This document shows positions 8,427 to 17,796 of a stretch of DNA of 53,640 bases, piece by piece. The stretch is from NCBI GenBank assembly GCA_015069615.1, contig SVIF01000010.1:1-53640 (forward strand), written 5' to 3'. Below the pieces are notes generated by a model. The model was not told where the DNA came from. It was given only the letters and a program-made list of their open reading frames with translations, and ran no database searches. Source of the stretch: Clostridiales bacterium. Lineage in GTDB: Bacteria > Bacillota > Clostridia > Christensenellales > Borkfalkiaceae. How positions within the stretch are numbered: position 1 is the stretch's first letter; every line of letters starts with the position of its first letter. Position numbers and translations under genes: made by a program.

Positions 8427-8696
8427 GTGCAAGTTATTTATCGCGCGGCGCAGGGCGTTTCCGTTTTGGATTTAGCCGTAGTTTTTGGAGTTTCTGCAAA
8501 GGAAATTGCATTAAAAACGGGCGGAAACTTTTTGGAAGAAGGGCAGTATCTATTCTTGGAAAAGGGGGCAAAGGAATACCATAGGGCGGAAGAAAAAGAG
8601 ATCCGTGCTTTGCAAAAAAATAAAGCGGATTACGTATCCGCTTGTGAAAAATATTGCGTTCCATTTTTATATTTGGGCATGCCTATGGAAAAGTGA
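8427..8696 (+). CDS. Small LysM-like protein
   Basis: 89 residues from a GTG at 8427 (AAGGGGGAAA upstream). Residues 4-46 (YRAAQGVSVLDLAVVFGVSA, then GQYLFL) have the LysM pattern: strand, helix, helix ending in an x-G-x-x-L strand. The remainder is a charged helix plus a short C-terminal strand. There is no signal peptide, so if it is a true LysM it acts inside the cell, as some spore-assembly LysM proteins do. Single gene ended by a strong terminator. Confidence 0.5.
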   Translation: MQVIYRAAQGVSVLDLAVVFGVSAKEIALKTGGNFLEEGQYLFLEKGAKEYHRAEEKEIRALQKNKADYVSACEKYCVPFLYLGMPMEK

Positions 8697-8720
8697 AAAA
8701 GGCTTTCTAAGCAAAATAAA

Positions 8721-8751
8721 AAGAGCAGTGCGTGGGCACTGCTCTTTTTTT
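8721..8751. terminator. Bidirectional terminator
   Basis: AAGAGCAGTGC pairs with GCACTGCTCTT, with seven T on the plus side and five T on the minus side. It serves the LysM-like gene and the convergent lipoprotein gene. Confidence 0.9.
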
Positions 8752-8763
8752 ATGAAAGGGGAA

Positions 8764-11700
8764 TTATTCGCCCTTTTCTTCGTTTTCGGTTGCAGGTTCT
8801 TCAGCTACGGGTTCTTCCGCAGTTGCTTCTTCAGCGGTTTCTGCTTCCGCAGTTGCTTCTTCTGCTTCTTCAGCTTGTGCAGCGGCTTCTTCCGCAGCTA
8901 AGCGTTCTTCTTCTGCCTTTCTAGCGGCTTCTTCCGCAGCTAAGCGTTTTTCTTCTGCCTTTCTAGCGGCTTCTTCCGCAGCTAAGCGTTCTTCTTCTGC
9001 TTTAATTCTTGCAGCTTCGCGCTTTTCCGCAATACGTTGTGCTTGGCGCTTTCTTGCGTCTGCGTCAAAGTGGCCGCCTACGCGCGTTTTCTTATTTCTA
9101 CCAAGGCGTGCCTTGAAGGAGCGAAGGATGATTACAATGAGTACAATGATAAGGATTAGCGCAATGAGCAGGGAGGACATCCAAAGGAGTACCGAAGTAT
9201 CTACGCTTGCCTTGCAAGAAGTGCCGTCCGAAACGGGTTCGTCTGCATCAGGTTCTTCGTCCGCTACCACGATATCCAGTTCGGTGTAATCAAAGAAGGT
9301 TGCGTAGGGGGCGGACATATAAACGATGGCCGGTTCGGGGTCTTCGGTTTCATCTTCTAACTTGTCGCGCGTGTAGGTGATAACGGCGGCGTGTTCAGCG
9401 GTAAGTTCGTACTTATCCATGTAAGCTTCTTTAATAAGTTCCATGTTGTCCGCCGAAACGGTGGTTTGTTCAAAGTCTTGGAAGAATACGTAGCCTTCCG
9501 AAGTTTCGGTGCCCGTTCTATCCCCGTTCCAAACTTCTGCACGGTAGGTAACTGCGGTGTCGCCCGTGGTTACGTAGAAGCTAAGCAGCGCCCAACCGTC
9601 CCCAAGGGGAACCAGTTCGGGGGTTTGCGACATATCAAAGTTGGGTTCGTTGAAGGAAAGGGCAAATTCGGGTGCGCCTTCTTCATTCGTTGCGCTTGCG
9701 GGAACTTCCATTACCTTAACTGCGTAAGGGTTTTCCGCCTTTAAGTCCGCAGTGGTTAAGTAGAAGTATGCGGTTGCGTTGTTCCCAACAACCTTTACGC
9801 GTACGCTAATTTGATAGGAAGTGTTTGCCGCAAGGGTTTTGTTTGCGGAAACGTAACCAAAGGAAGTTGCTTCACGGTTGAAAATCATTAAGGGGTTGTT
9901 ACCAATGGTGGTTGCATCGTACCAATCGCTAAGCGCAATTTTGCTATCGAAATCGTAGTTCGCCCAGTATGCGGAATTTACCAAACCGCTTACGGTTTTA
10001 TCGTTGTAGAATTCCGAAGTACCGCCAATGGTCAGGCAGTTGCCCGAAACGGGCTTCCAGGTAGAGGGAGCCGCCGGTTCTTGGGTAAAGGTGTTGTTGT
10101 TAGCGAAGTAGGTATCAAAACCGCCTTTCGTGGTGTTGGTGTACGAACCCGTATATAAGTCTACTTTCTTGTTGGTGGAAACCGAAGTAGAAGCACTATT
10201 GTATTGTGCGGAAGTGATATCGTACATGGTTGCGTTGGTAAACGCAGCCCAGCCCTTGGTAAAGTCTAATTCGGAAAGGTTGGTAATATCCGTTTCACCC
10301 AAAGCGTAACGCAAACCAACTTCAATGTTTTCCGCAGTGTTGTTGCGAACAAAGAAGGTGTATTGCGTCCAACCGTCCCAGAAATAGTTTTTATCTTTGG
10401 AATGATCGGTAGCGGAGGTATTGATGTTTGCGTGCGTGTTATACACGTAGTCGTTTGCGTTGGTGGGGTCTTCGGGAATGGTAATCAAGGAAATGCTTGC
10501 GCCCTTAGGACCAACTAACGCAGAAGTTTTAACGAATACCGAAATTGCCTTGCAAGTGTTTGCGGGAATTTCGTAGGAGATAGAGCGGGAGAAGTAGGAG
10601 GTAGCGATTCTGTTTTCAATCATTAAAATATCGCTATCTGCCGCAAAGGGGAAGTTTTCAAAACCTGCTTCATCCACGTCTTTTGCTTCGTCAAGGGAAA
10701 TCACACCCTTAACGCCTTGGCTATCAACGGGTGCGGTTCCGCCCACGGTATCGTAGGTGGGAATGGGGGTTTCAACCGTTGCGGGGGAGTTGGAAATGAG
10801 TTCCGTGCCGGCTGCACCGAAGTTTACAGCCGTAGCCTTATCCGCAGTATAGTTAACTGCCGCTTGCGTGCCCGTTAAAGATGCGTTTACGGTTTCAGCG
10901 CTTTCCGCTGCCGTTAAATAATCCTTACGGCTTACGTATTCCATGGTAAGTTCGTCAAAGAACGCATAGCCTTGTGCGAATTCGTCATGATCGGTAGCAG
11001 TACCTTTGCCAAGACCAAGGGTTACGTATACGGTGGTTGCTTGCAGTTGCGAACCAGCCAAGTACATGGTAACTTCCTTCCATTGACCTAACGTGTTGAT
11101 ATTTTTAACGGCAACCGAGTCGTAGGTTACCGAAGAACCTGCCACCGTTACTGCACTGGTAGAAGAAACGGTTACGTTTGCGCCTACGTTACCACCGGCG
11201 GGTACGTCATTACCGTTTACGTCCTTTAATTCAGTGGTATAAACCCAAACCGAAATTTTGGCATAAGTGCCTGCTTGCAAGGAAACCGAAGTGGCGGTAG
11301 TATAGCGAAGCGCCGTGGGTTTTCCGTTGTGAAGCATAAGCACGTGCGTACCTAAATCTTTATCGCTGTTGATTACCGCGTCGCATTTGCCGGGGTTTTT
11401 ATCCGTTGCAAGACCGATACCCGTATGGTCGCCAAAAGTAGCCGAAACGTCTACGATACCCGAAGCACCGCTACTGGATTCGTCAGGTGCTTTGTACGTG
11501 GAACTAAGGTTGTAGTCGTAAGACTTGTTGTAGCTTGCAACCGAAGTAATGGGGTAAGAAACGGTTTCGCCTTCTTGCGTTTCACCAACGTTTTCAAAGT
11601 CTCCGTTCGCGATTACCAGTTCACGCGCTTCTTCCGTAGTGGAAGTGGAAACGCTGGGGGTAACCGAAGGGGCGGGATTGCCACCACCTTCACAACCCGC

Positions 11701-11787
11701 AGTCAGCGCGAGTGCAAAGATTAGCATAACGGAAAGAATAATTCCCGTTAAGCGTTTCATGGTGCTGTGTTTTACATTGTTTGTCAT
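8764..11787 (-). CDS. Large surface lipoprotein with C-terminal membrane segment and cytoplasmic coiled coil
   Basis: 1007 residues from the ATG at 11787, chosen because AGGTGG stands 6 nt upstream; an in-frame ATG at 11823 has none. Residues 10-32 form a lipoprotein signal with lipobox LTAGC (Cys32), followed by PSVTPSV, echoing the repeat of the two giant surface proteins. Three or more beta-rich modules follow, with strands such as GYAFFDELTMEYV, GWAAFTNATMYDI and GYVFFQDFEQTTV, resembling carbohydrate-binding jelly rolls. TSCKAS (Cys858) precedes a strong membrane helix (about 864-886), then a basic stop-transfer (RSFKARLGRNKK) and a tail of about 120 residues with EEERLAAEEAARKAE heptad-like repeats and an acidic end. 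The protein would be anchored at both ends, with the coiled coil inside the cell. No enzyme motif seen; ligand unknown. Confidence 0.75.
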   Translation of the reverse strand: MTNNVKHSTMKRLTGIILSVMLIFALALTAGCEGGGNPAPSVTPSVSTSTTEEARELVIANGDFENVGETQEGETVSYPITSVASYNKSYDYNLSSTYKAPDESSSGASGIVDVSATFGDHTGIGLATDKNPGKCDAVINSDKDLGTHVLMLHNGKPTALRYTTATSVSLQAGTYAKISVWVYTTELKDVNGNDVPAGGNVGANVTVSSTSAVTVAGSSVTYDSVAVKNINTLGQWKEVTMYLAGSQLQATTVYVTLGLGKGTATDHDEFAQGYAFFDELTMEYVSRKDYLTAAESAETVNASLTGTQAAVNYTADKATAVNFGAAGTELISNSPATVETPIPTYDTVGGTAPVDSQGVKGVISLDEAKDVDEAGFENFPFAADSDILMIENRIATSYFSRSISYEIPANTCKAISVFVKTSALVGPKGASISLITIPEDPTNANDYVYNTHANINTSATDHSKDKNYFWDGWTQYTFFVRNNTAENIEVGLRYALGETDITNLSELDFTKGWAAFTNATMYDITSAQYNSASTSVSTNKKVDLYTGSYTNTTKGGFDTYFANNNTFTQEPAAPSTWKPVSGNCLTIGGTSEFYNDKTVSGLVNSAYWANYDFDSKIALSDWYDATTIGNNPLMIFNREATSFGYVSANKTLAANTSYQISVRVKVVGNNATAYFYLTTADLKAENPYAVKVMEVPASATNEEGAPEFALSFNEPNFDMSQTPELVPLGDGWALLSFYVTTGDTAVTYRAEVWNGDRTGTETSEGYVFFQDFEQTTVSADNMELIKEAYMDKYELTAEHAAVITYTRDKLEDETEDPEPAIVYMSAPYATFFDYTELDIVVADEEPDADEPVSDGTSCKASVDTSVLLWMSSLLIALILIIVLIVIILRSFKARLGRNKKTRVGGHFDADARKRQAQRIAEKREAARIKAEEERLAAEEAARKAEEKRLAAEEAARKAEEERLAAEEAAAQAEEAEEATAEAETAEEATAEEPVAEEPATENEEKGE
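8785..9010 (-). repeat. Ala/Glu-rich coiled-coil coding repeat
   Basis: Three 45-bp repeats encode R-L-A-A-E-E-A-A-R-K-A-E-E-[E/K/R]-type units in the cytoplasmic tail of the lipoprotein, then run into an EEATAE/EEPVAEEP tail. Confidence 0.8.
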
Positions 11788-11923
11788 AATAATCCACCTA
11801 TTAAATAGATTTTTAGTTAGCATACACTATTGTAATACAATTTGCTTTAAAAAGCAATAAAAAAAAGGCGGAAAAAGAGAAAAAACACCGATTATTTTTG
11901 AAAAAAATACCAAAATAAGGAGT

Positions 11924-12286
11924 ATGAACAATAAATCAATGAAAAGAAAAGGGATATTCAGCGGAATCATCACGGGTTTTGTAAACGGATTTTTCGGGGG
12001 AGGGGGTGGGATGATATGCGTTCCTATGCTTACAGGCGTACTGAAATTAAACCCTAAGCAAGCGCACGCAACCGCTATTTTTTTTATTTTGCCCCTTTCG
12101 GTGGCAAGCGGAATTTTTTATGCTTCTGCAAAGTTGTTTCCCGTATGTGGATGGTGGGTAGTGTTGGGGGTTACCCTTGGCGGAGCGGTGGGGGCAGGCC
12201 TTCTTGCCCGCATTAGCGAAGGTGCCACAAAATGGGTATTTACGGTGATTATGGCGCTTTCAGGGTTTTATTTGTTGTTGTTTTAA
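11924..12286 (+). CDS. TauE/SafE-type exporter, half-size subunit A
   Basis: 120 residues and four membrane segments, with AAGGAG before the ATG. The glycine-rich first helix (GFVNGFFGGGGGMICVPML) and QAHATAIFFILPLSVASG are the hallmarks of one TauE/SafE (TSUP) repeat. Complete family members have two such repeats in about 250 residues; this gene carries one and the next gene the other. Known role: export of sulfite or other small organic/sulfur anions. Substrate not assignable. Confidence 0.8.
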   Translation: MNNKSMKRKGIFSGIITGFVNGFFGGGGGMICVPMLTGVLKLNPKQAHATAIFFILPLSVASGIFYASAKLFPVCGWWVVLGVTLGGAVGAGLLARISEGATKWVFTVIMALSGFYLLLF

Positions 12287-12295
12287 GGGGGAGAA

Positions 12296-12709
12296 ATGCA
12301 AACGTTTTTTTACGTGGTTGTGGGTTTTTTAGGTGGACTTTTAGGGGGAATGGGTATGGGTGGCGGAACCCTTTTAATTCCGTTGCTTTCTTTGTGTTTT
12401 TCCTTGGTGCAAAAACAGGCGCAAGCGATAAATTTAGTGGCGTTTTTACCCATGGCAATCGTTGCCCTTGCCGTGCATACAAAAAACGGTTTGGTGCAGT
12501 ATAAAACCGCCTTACCTATGCTACTTCCCGGCGTTGTGTTTAGCCTATTCGGGGCCTTTTTTGCCAAGGCTTTGCCAAACGCCGTTTTGCGCAAAGTGTT
12601 CGGTGGCTTTCTTTTACTGCTTGCGGTGCGTTCTTTTTTATTAAATAAAAAAGGAAATAAAGGGTTTTACGCACCCGAAGAAAAACGGACGGGTGAAGAA
12701 AAACACTAA
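12296..12709 (+). CDS. TauE/SafE-type exporter, half-size subunit B
   Basis: 137 residues with four membrane segments and a hydrophilic, basic C-terminal tail (about 115-137). GFLGGLLGGMGMGGGTLLIP and QAQAINLVAFLPMAIVAL are the TSUP repeat signature. It starts 9 bp after subunit A with GGGGGAGA as ribosome site, so the two are co-transcribed. Most simply the halves form a heterodimer equal to one full-length transporter. No frameshift remnant is visible: each half has its own start, stop and ribosome site. Confidence 0.8.
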   Translation: MQTFFYVVVGFLGGLLGGMGMGGGTLLIPLLSLCFSLVQKQAQAINLVAFLPMAIVALAVHTKNGLVQYKTALPMLLPGVVFSLFGAFFAKALPNAVLRKVFGGFLLLLAVRSFLLNKKGNKGFYAPEEKRTGEEKH

Positions 12710-12761
12710 AAATTTAATACTTTTCAGAAGTGGTAAATGGGAAAAATGGGAGAAATCTGTA

Positions 12762-12790
12762 TTGACAAATTTCCTTTCATATGCTATGAT
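12762..12790 (+). promoter_or_regulatory. Near-consensus promoter of the CotH gene
   Basis: TTGACA (12762-12767), a 17-bp spacer and TATGAT (12785-12790). Immediately downstream, TTTACGG / CCGTAAA (about 12803-12821) forms a small hairpin that ends against the AAAGGAG ribosome site. Confidence 0.85.
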
Positions 12791-12832
12791 AAAGGTGAAA
12801 AATTTACGGATTTTCCGTAAAAGGAGAAAGAT

Positions 12833-15112
12833 ATGAAAAAGATTTTGCTGATTGCCCTTTCGGTTTGTATGCTTTTTAGCGTTCTGTGTTTAACGGCGTG
12901 TGAAAAAACACCCCAAACGCAAGCACCCGCAGGAATACAAAGCATACAAAAAACTGGCACTGAAGGTAACGTGGATACATACACCATTACGTTAACGGAT
13001 GGAACAACAAGCACGTTTACCGTAACCAACGGAACAAACGGTATCAACGGCGCGGATGGAAACAGTATTACGGGTGCAGAAATTAATGATGACGGCGAAC
13101 TGGTGCTTACCTTTGCGCAAGGCGGTCCCATAAACTTAGGAACCGTTGTAGGAACGGGTAACAAAGGGGATACGGGGGCTACCGGCCCAGCCGGTCCTTC
13201 GGGCGTTCCCGGTCCAACGGGTCCTTCGGGCGTTCCCGGCCCAGCCGGTCCTTCGGGCGTTCCCGGCCCAGCGGGTCCTTCGGGCGTTCCCGGCCCAGCC
13301 GGTCCTTCGGGCGTTCCCGGTCCAGCCGGTCCTTCGGGTGTTCCCGGTCCTAGTGGCGTTCCCGGAACCCCCGGTGTGGGCATCGTTTCCATCACGAAAA
13401 TTTCCACGGTGGGGAAAGTGGATACGTATAGCATCAATCTTTCGGACGATTCTTCGGTAACCTTCCAGGTAACCAACGGTACGGACGGTAGCGCGGGCGT
13501 AGGGATTGCGGACGTGATTTTGCAAGATTACGAATTGACCGTGGAACTGACCAACGGGCAAAGTTTGGAATTTGGGAACATCCGCGGCGCGCAAGGGGAA
13601 TCCGCGTATGACATTTATAAAAGAAAATACAATTATACGGGAACCGAAGACGAGTGGTTGCATTTATTGATGACGGGTGGGCTTGCCAACGCCACCGAAC
13701 TTTCGGTTACTTTTGACCCTGCGAACGGGGAAGAATATTTCTCGCAAAAGGCTTCTTACGGTGGGAAATTGACCGAACCCGAAACACAGCCCGAAAAAGA
13801 CGACTATATCTTTGGCGGTTGGTATTACGAAGACGAACCTTGGCTGTTTAACGGTTCGGTAGTAACCGAAGATATGATTTTAACCGCAAAATGGGAGTAC
13901 GCGTTAACCGATTTACCCGTAATTGATATTGATACGGCGGGGGTGGCAATCACTTCTAACGAAGATTACGTGGATGCAATCGTAAGCGTAGTAAATTGCG
14001 GTAGCGAAATTCACGAAGCGGTGGCTGGTATCCGCTTGCGCGGGAATTCCACCCGTTGGCAACCCAAAAAGCCCTATCGCATTAAATTTGATAAAAAGCA
14101 ATCCTTGTTTGGGTTAGACCCCGCGAAAAGTTGGGTACTTCTTGCGGAATATTTAGATCCTTCTTCCTTAAACAACACGGTTGCAATGTCCTTTGCAAAG
14201 CAGCTGCCTTCGTACACGTTTATTCCCACCATGCACAAGGTAAACGTATATCTGAACGGCAAGTATAACGGGCTTTACACGTTGTGCGAACAAGTGCAAG
14301 AAAACCCCGGCCGTATGGATATTGAAATGGACGAAATTACCGAAGATATGACTGACTTAAAGGATTATAACTTCTTTATCGGTATGGAAGGGGCAGAGCC
14401 CCCCGACCCGATAGCCGAACCCAACGCGGTGGAGGACGAAACGTACTTTAAAGTGCAACTTGCTTCGGGCTTCGTGCGCTATTTTGAACTAAAATATCCC
14501 GAAAAGGGGGATTTCCCTTCGGAAACGCAGTTCAATAGTTTTATGAGTCAACTAAAAACCTATACTACCGCCCTGTTCCAAGCCTTTGAAGATAAAAATA
14601 AGGAATGGATAGACGCGGAAACGAACGTGAACACCTTGATTGATTACTTAATCGTGGACGAAGTAATGGGGCAACGCGACCATCACCAAAAATCCTTTAA
14701 TCTATATTACACCAACACTTCGGACGTAGCCGCCGAAAACGGGAAAATTAACTTTGGGCCTATTTGGGACTACGACTGGTCGCTAAACGTGCCATGGGAT
14801 TCTTCCCCCAACGATTACTACGAAGTAACGGATACGCTAAACTATTCCAACATTTGTTTTAGCGCGGTAAGATGGATGCCCGAATACTATCAAATGGTAA
14901 AGGACCGCTGGAACGATTACGGCACCTACGCAATCAATTCCGCCATTGATTTAGTTGATAGAATGGCGTTGGAAACCGCCGTATCCTTGCGCGCAAACCA
15001 AGTACTTTGGTACGATTCCATTGATAAAGAACTCACCAAAAAGAACATTGATTTCTTAAAGGCGTTCTTAATCAACCGTCGCATTGTATTGAACAGAGAG
15101 TGGGCAAGATAA
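12833..15112 (+). CDS. CotH-family kinase lipoprotein with collagen-like segment
   Basis: 759 residues. The lipoprotein signal ends in LTAC (Cys23). Residues 38-105 hold a small repeat ([19 protein letters not shown]) that recurs after the collagen-like G-x-y segment (about 111-181). Residues about 286-357 match the InlB/Listeria-Bacteroides repeat, with [11 protein letters not shown] and LTAKW. The rest is a CotH kinase domain: RGNST (about 401-405), [24 protein letters not shown] (about 611-627) and [10 protein letters not shown] (about 641-650), which carry the expected catalytic and metal-binding Asp and Asn/His residues. CotH of spore-formers is an atypical kinase that phosphorylates serines in repetitive coat proteins. 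This one is lipid-anchored outside the membrane, so its ATP source and substrate are unclear; Ser-rich surface proteins are an inferred possibility. Confidence 0.85.
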   Translation: MKKILLIALSVCMLFSVLCLTACEKTPQTQAPAGIQSIQKTGTEGNVDTYTITLTDGTTSTFTVTNGTNGINGADGNSITGAEINDDGELVLTFAQGGPINLGTVVGTGNKGDTGATGPAGPSGVPGPTGPSGVPGPAGPSGVPGPAGPSGVPGPAGPSGVPGPAGPSGVPGPSGVPGTPGVGIVSITKISTVGKVDTYSINLSDDSSVTFQVTNGTDGSAGVGIADVILQDYELTVELTNGQSLEFGNIRGAQGESAYDIYKRKYNYTGTEDEWLHLLMTGGLANATELSVTFDPANGEEYFSQKASYGGKLTEPETQPEKDDYIFGGWYYEDEPWLFNGSVVTEDMILTAKWEYALTDLPVIDIDTAGVAITSNEDYVDAIVSVVNCGSEIHEAVAGIRLRGNSTRWQPKKPYRIKFDKKQSLFGLDPAKSWVLLAEYLDPSSLNNTVAMSFAKQLPSYTFIPTMHKVNVYLNGKYNGLYTLCEQVQENPGRMDIEMDEITEDMTDLKDYNFFIGMEGAEPPDPIAEPNAVEDETYFKVQLASGFVRYFELKYPEKGDFPSETQFNSFMSQLKTYTTALFQAFEDKNKEWIDAETNVNTLIDYLIVDEVMGQRDHHQKSFNLYYTNTSDVAAENGKINFGPIWDYDWSLNVPWDSSPNDYYEVTDTLNYSNICFSAVRWMPEYYQMVKDRWNDYGTYAINSAIDLVDRMALETAVSLRANQVLWYDSIDKELTKKNIDFLKAFLINRRIVLNREWAR
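13165..13377 (+). repeat. Collagen-like 27-bp repeats
   Basis: Tandem 27-bp units encode G-P-[A/T]-G-P-S-G-V-P about six times, then [10 protein letters not shown]. Every third residue is glycine, so a triple helix and trimerisation are expected. Confidence 0.95.
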
Positions 15113-15149
15113 CGAAATTTCGTTAAGGAATATCGCATACAAAAAAAGA

Positions 15150-15181
15150 AAACCGACCTATGTTTTAGGTCGGTTTTTTTG
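15150..15181. terminator. Bidirectional terminator between cotH-like and dnaI-like genes
   Basis: AAACCGACCTA and TAGGTCGGTTT stem with seven T on the plus strand. The minus-strand side is also T-rich, so it can end the convergent dnaI-like gene too. Confidence 0.9.
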
Positions 15182-15194
15182 ATTTTTGTTGTAT

Positions 15195-16109
15195 TTATTT
15201 CAAACGCAAATCGGGAATACCTTGAAAGGAAATCCACTGGGCTTTTCCCTTTTCGGATAAACGGGAAAAGATGCGTTCTTCGTAGCGGGTAAGTACTTCG
15301 CTAAGGGATAAGTTGGTGGTAAATGCGGTGTGCTTACCCCGAAGGGCGCGGGTGGAAAGCACGCTGAATAAGTATTCTTTGGTTACGTTTTTCAGCATGG
15401 GTTCGGTGCCTAAATCGTCTATTGCAAGAAGGTCGCAAGTAAGAAGCCGTTCCATCAAATTTCCGCGTTCGGAAAACTTACCCGTATGGTAATTCAAAAA
15501 TTCCGAAGTAAGCTCGCTTGCGGTAAAATATAATACCGAATATCCCTTTTCTTCGGCAGTTTTAACGTACGCTTGCAAAAGGCGGGTTTTCCCCGTACCC
15601 GTTTGCCCCGTAAACACCAAGGTTTTTAGTGTGGTTTGGGGGAATTTTTGGGCGTAGGCACGCACCGATTTTGCAATTTGTTTTAGGTGGCTATCGGGAA
15701 TGTTTTCTTCTTCGTAAAAGGGAAGGAAATTTTTGGAAACACCTTCCGTTTTTAGTAAAATTTTGCGCGCTTTTTCAAAGCAAGAACAAGGCTTTTCCAT
15801 CACGTATCCCGTGTCCTTACAAAGGGGGCAGTCATACGAAGGAAGTAAGTCCTTTTCCGCTATCCCCAAAAGGGATAAACGGGCACTTATATTTTGGTTT
15901 AAAACAGAAAGTTCTTCACTTAGTGAAGAAACTAGGGTTTCATCTTCTTCAAACTGTGCGCGGTAAAGGCGTAAAGAAAGGGCGGTTTTTTGCTTGTTTA
16001 ATTCCTTAAAATCCGCGTCCTCGTTCGCTTTTTCTACGTAATAATTGCGCCGTGCTTGGTGCTTGTTTCGCACTTCCGCGTAGTAGCGTTCTATATCCTG
16101 ATATTTCAT
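15195..16109 (-). CDS. dnaI: DnaI/DnaC-type replicative helicase loader
   Basis: 304 residues. A helical N-terminal region (1-88) is followed by a zinc-binding cluster (C94, C97, C108, C110: CPLCKDTG then PCSCF) and an AAA+ domain with Walker A GQTGTGKT (168-175), Walker B LLAIDDLG (D231, D232) and the sensor block FTTNLS. This matches B. subtilis DnaI, which loads the DnaB-type helicase during initiation and restart. Its partner, the DnaD/DnaB-like protein, is 11 bp upstream in the same operon, and the hexameric helicase is at 24585. Confidence 0.88.
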   Translation of the reverse strand: MKYQDIERYYAEVRNKHQARRNYYVEKANEDADFKELNKQKTALSLRLYRAQFEEDETLVSSLSEELSVLNQNISARLSLLGIAEKDLLPSYDCPLCKDTGYVMEKPCSCFEKARKILLKTEGVSKNFLPFYEEENIPDSHLKQIAKSVRAYAQKFPQTTLKTLVFTGQTGTGKTRLLQAYVKTAEEKGYSVLYFTASELTSEFLNYHTGKFSERGNLMERLLTCDLLAIDDLGTEPMLKNVTKEYLFSVLSTRALRGKHTAFTTNLSLSEVLTRYEERIFSRLSEKGKAQWISFQGIPDLRLK

Positions 16110-16120
16110 CTTTTTTACCC

Positions 16121-17554
16121 TTATAAAAGTTCGCCGTCAGAAAGCAAAAGGCGTTCTAAATCCGTTTCGCTGTACGTGCGCTGACCAAACGAAGGTTGTG
16201 CGGTTTTCGTTGCCGAAAGGGGAAGGACAGGCTTGCGTTTTTCCGCTTCTTCCACCGTGTAAACGTTTTCGTTTTTTAGGGCGGAAAGAACGGCGTTCAT
16301 ATAGGGAATGGGGCCGTTTTTTCCTGCTGCTTGTTGGGCGGCGTAAGCAACCATTTCATCCGAAAAACCCCATTGTTCCTTCCAAACGCCAAACTGTGCG
16401 CGGTCTTGCCCGGTTACACGGCGTTCTATGCCAAGGATTTTAAAGATATCGGTAATCGCTTTTTCGGCGGCGGCATTTTCTTCCATGCGGGCAATAATCG
16501 CGCCCGTTGCCACCACCCCTTTTTCGTAAAGGGAACGTACCGTTTCGTCTAACGCTTGCAAACTGCGTTTGCCCTTTTTAAATACGTATCGGGAAAGGAA
16601 GGAAATCGCCTTGCCTTCATAACCCATGGAAAGCCAAGGCGCAACGTAATTAGCAACTACGGGGTCAATTACTTCCACGTAAATGCCCAAATTGCGGCAT
16701 ATTTCGCGCGCTAACGCCGCGGTTTCTTCGTGGGATTTTAAAACTGCGTCAATTTCCTTTTTGCCAAAGGCTTTTGCAGCGTACAATTCTTTCATAAAAC
16801 TGTCAAAAGCGGAAACATCTGCTTTTTTCAACTTGCCCGCCGCATATAAGATTTGCTCGGGGGGGAAGCATAAAATACTTGTCCACTTTTCGTACAGTTT
16901 TAAATCGGCCGCTTCGCTTTTTCGCTTCACGCCCAGTTTTTTCAAAACGGCATCAATTTCATCCGTTTTTCCGAAGTAATCCGAAAGTTCGCTTTCCACC
17001 GCGTCCGAAGTTAAAATACCCCGACCAGCAAAGTCGTTTGCCACCGCAGTAATATAGCGGTACGTGATATTTTGCCCCTTTTTATCCACGCAGTACCGGA
17101 TTAGCATTAAAAGGGCGTCCGGCTTTAAATTTTTTTCTTCCATCAGCGAAAAATACGCGCGGAATTCGGTGGGGGAAATCATGCGGGTGGGGAACATTTT
17201 TTGTAAGGATGTGGTAAACGCCGTATATTTCCCCGGGCGGTACGCCCCACGGTTGGCTACGCTTTTGGCAGAAACGTATTTGATTTCGCAAGGGCTTTCG
17301 GCAATAATTTCCACAAGCCCCGTTTCTTCTAACACGCGGAAGTGATCCAAAATTTCGCCTTCGTCCTTTTTCAGCGCCTTTGCCATATCCGAAAGGGAAA
17401 ATTCCTTTGCGGCGTTTTGGCATAGATATAAACCGTAAAGATACGTTTTTACCTGTTCCCCCGAAAGCACGGGCATATATTCGTGCAAAAACACGTTTTC
17501 CACTTCGGTATGCGTGTTTAAGGTTGTTTCTTTATCAAACGAACAAAACGCCAT
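16121..17554 (-). CDS. DnaD/DnaB-domain primosome protein
   Basis: 477 residues from the ATG at 17554, where AAGGAG lies 7 nt upstream; an in-frame ATG at 17614 has none and overlaps the promoter. An N-terminal winged helix (about 15-95: LSGEQVKTYLYGLYLCQ, FSLSDMAKALKKDEGEILDH) is followed by repeated DnaB_2/DnaD-type helical domains (about 190-260, 275-345, 350-440), with YEKW near 226 and FGVWKEQWGF near 395. The family connects origin-bound DnaA with the DnaI-loaded helicase in low-GC Gram-positives. It is co-transcribed with the DnaI-like gene, which supports that role. Confidence 0.8.
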   Translation of the reverse strand: MAFCSFDKETTLNTHTEVENVFLHEYMPVLSGEQVKTYLYGLYLCQNAAKEFSLSDMAKALKKDEGEILDHFRVLEETGLVEIIAESPCEIKYVSAKSVANRGAYRPGKYTAFTTSLQKMFPTRMISPTEFRAYFSLMEEKNLKPDALLMLIRYCVDKKGQNITYRYITAVANDFAGRGILTSDAVESELSDYFGKTDEIDAVLKKLGVKRKSEAADLKLYEKWTSILCFPPEQILYAAGKLKKADVSAFDSFMKELYAAKAFGKKEIDAVLKSHEETAALAREICRNLGIYVEVIDPVVANYVAPWLSMGYEGKAISFLSRYVFKKGKRSLQALDETVRSLYEKGVVATGAIIARMEENAAAEKAITDIFKILGIERRVTGQDRAQFGVWKEQWGFSDEMVAYAAQQAAGKNGPIPYMNAVLSALKNENVYTVEEAEKRKPVLPLSATKTAQPSFGQRTYSETDLERLLLSDGELL

Positions 17555-17602
17555 AGTCTTTCTCCTTTTCCTTGGTTTTGGGGGCATAAAGCGCGGATAA
17601 GT

Positions 17603-17631
17603 ATTATACCGCAAAAAAGATAAAAATTCAA
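17603..17631 (-). promoter_or_regulatory. Promoter of the dnaD-dnaI operon
   Basis: Minus strand TTGAAT (17631-17626), a 17-bp spacer and TATAAT (17608-17603), about 50 nt before the start codon. Confidence 0.8.
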
Positions 17632-17796
17632 GTGGTTTTTTCTATTTTTTTTGAAACCACAAAATATGGTATAGCCTTTCGTTTTGTGCCCATAGAGCAC
17701 GTTTTTTTATGGTAGAAAAAAGCAAGGTTTTAAGAAAAAAACAAAAAAACTTATAAATTTTAATAAAATTTAGGTGCAAAAATGGAAAAGATATGG

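Noticed and set aside
12784-13663. Minus-strand ORFs opposite the collagen-like repeat
   Set aside because: Created by repeat composition; the plus strand has promoter, lipobox and CotH domain.
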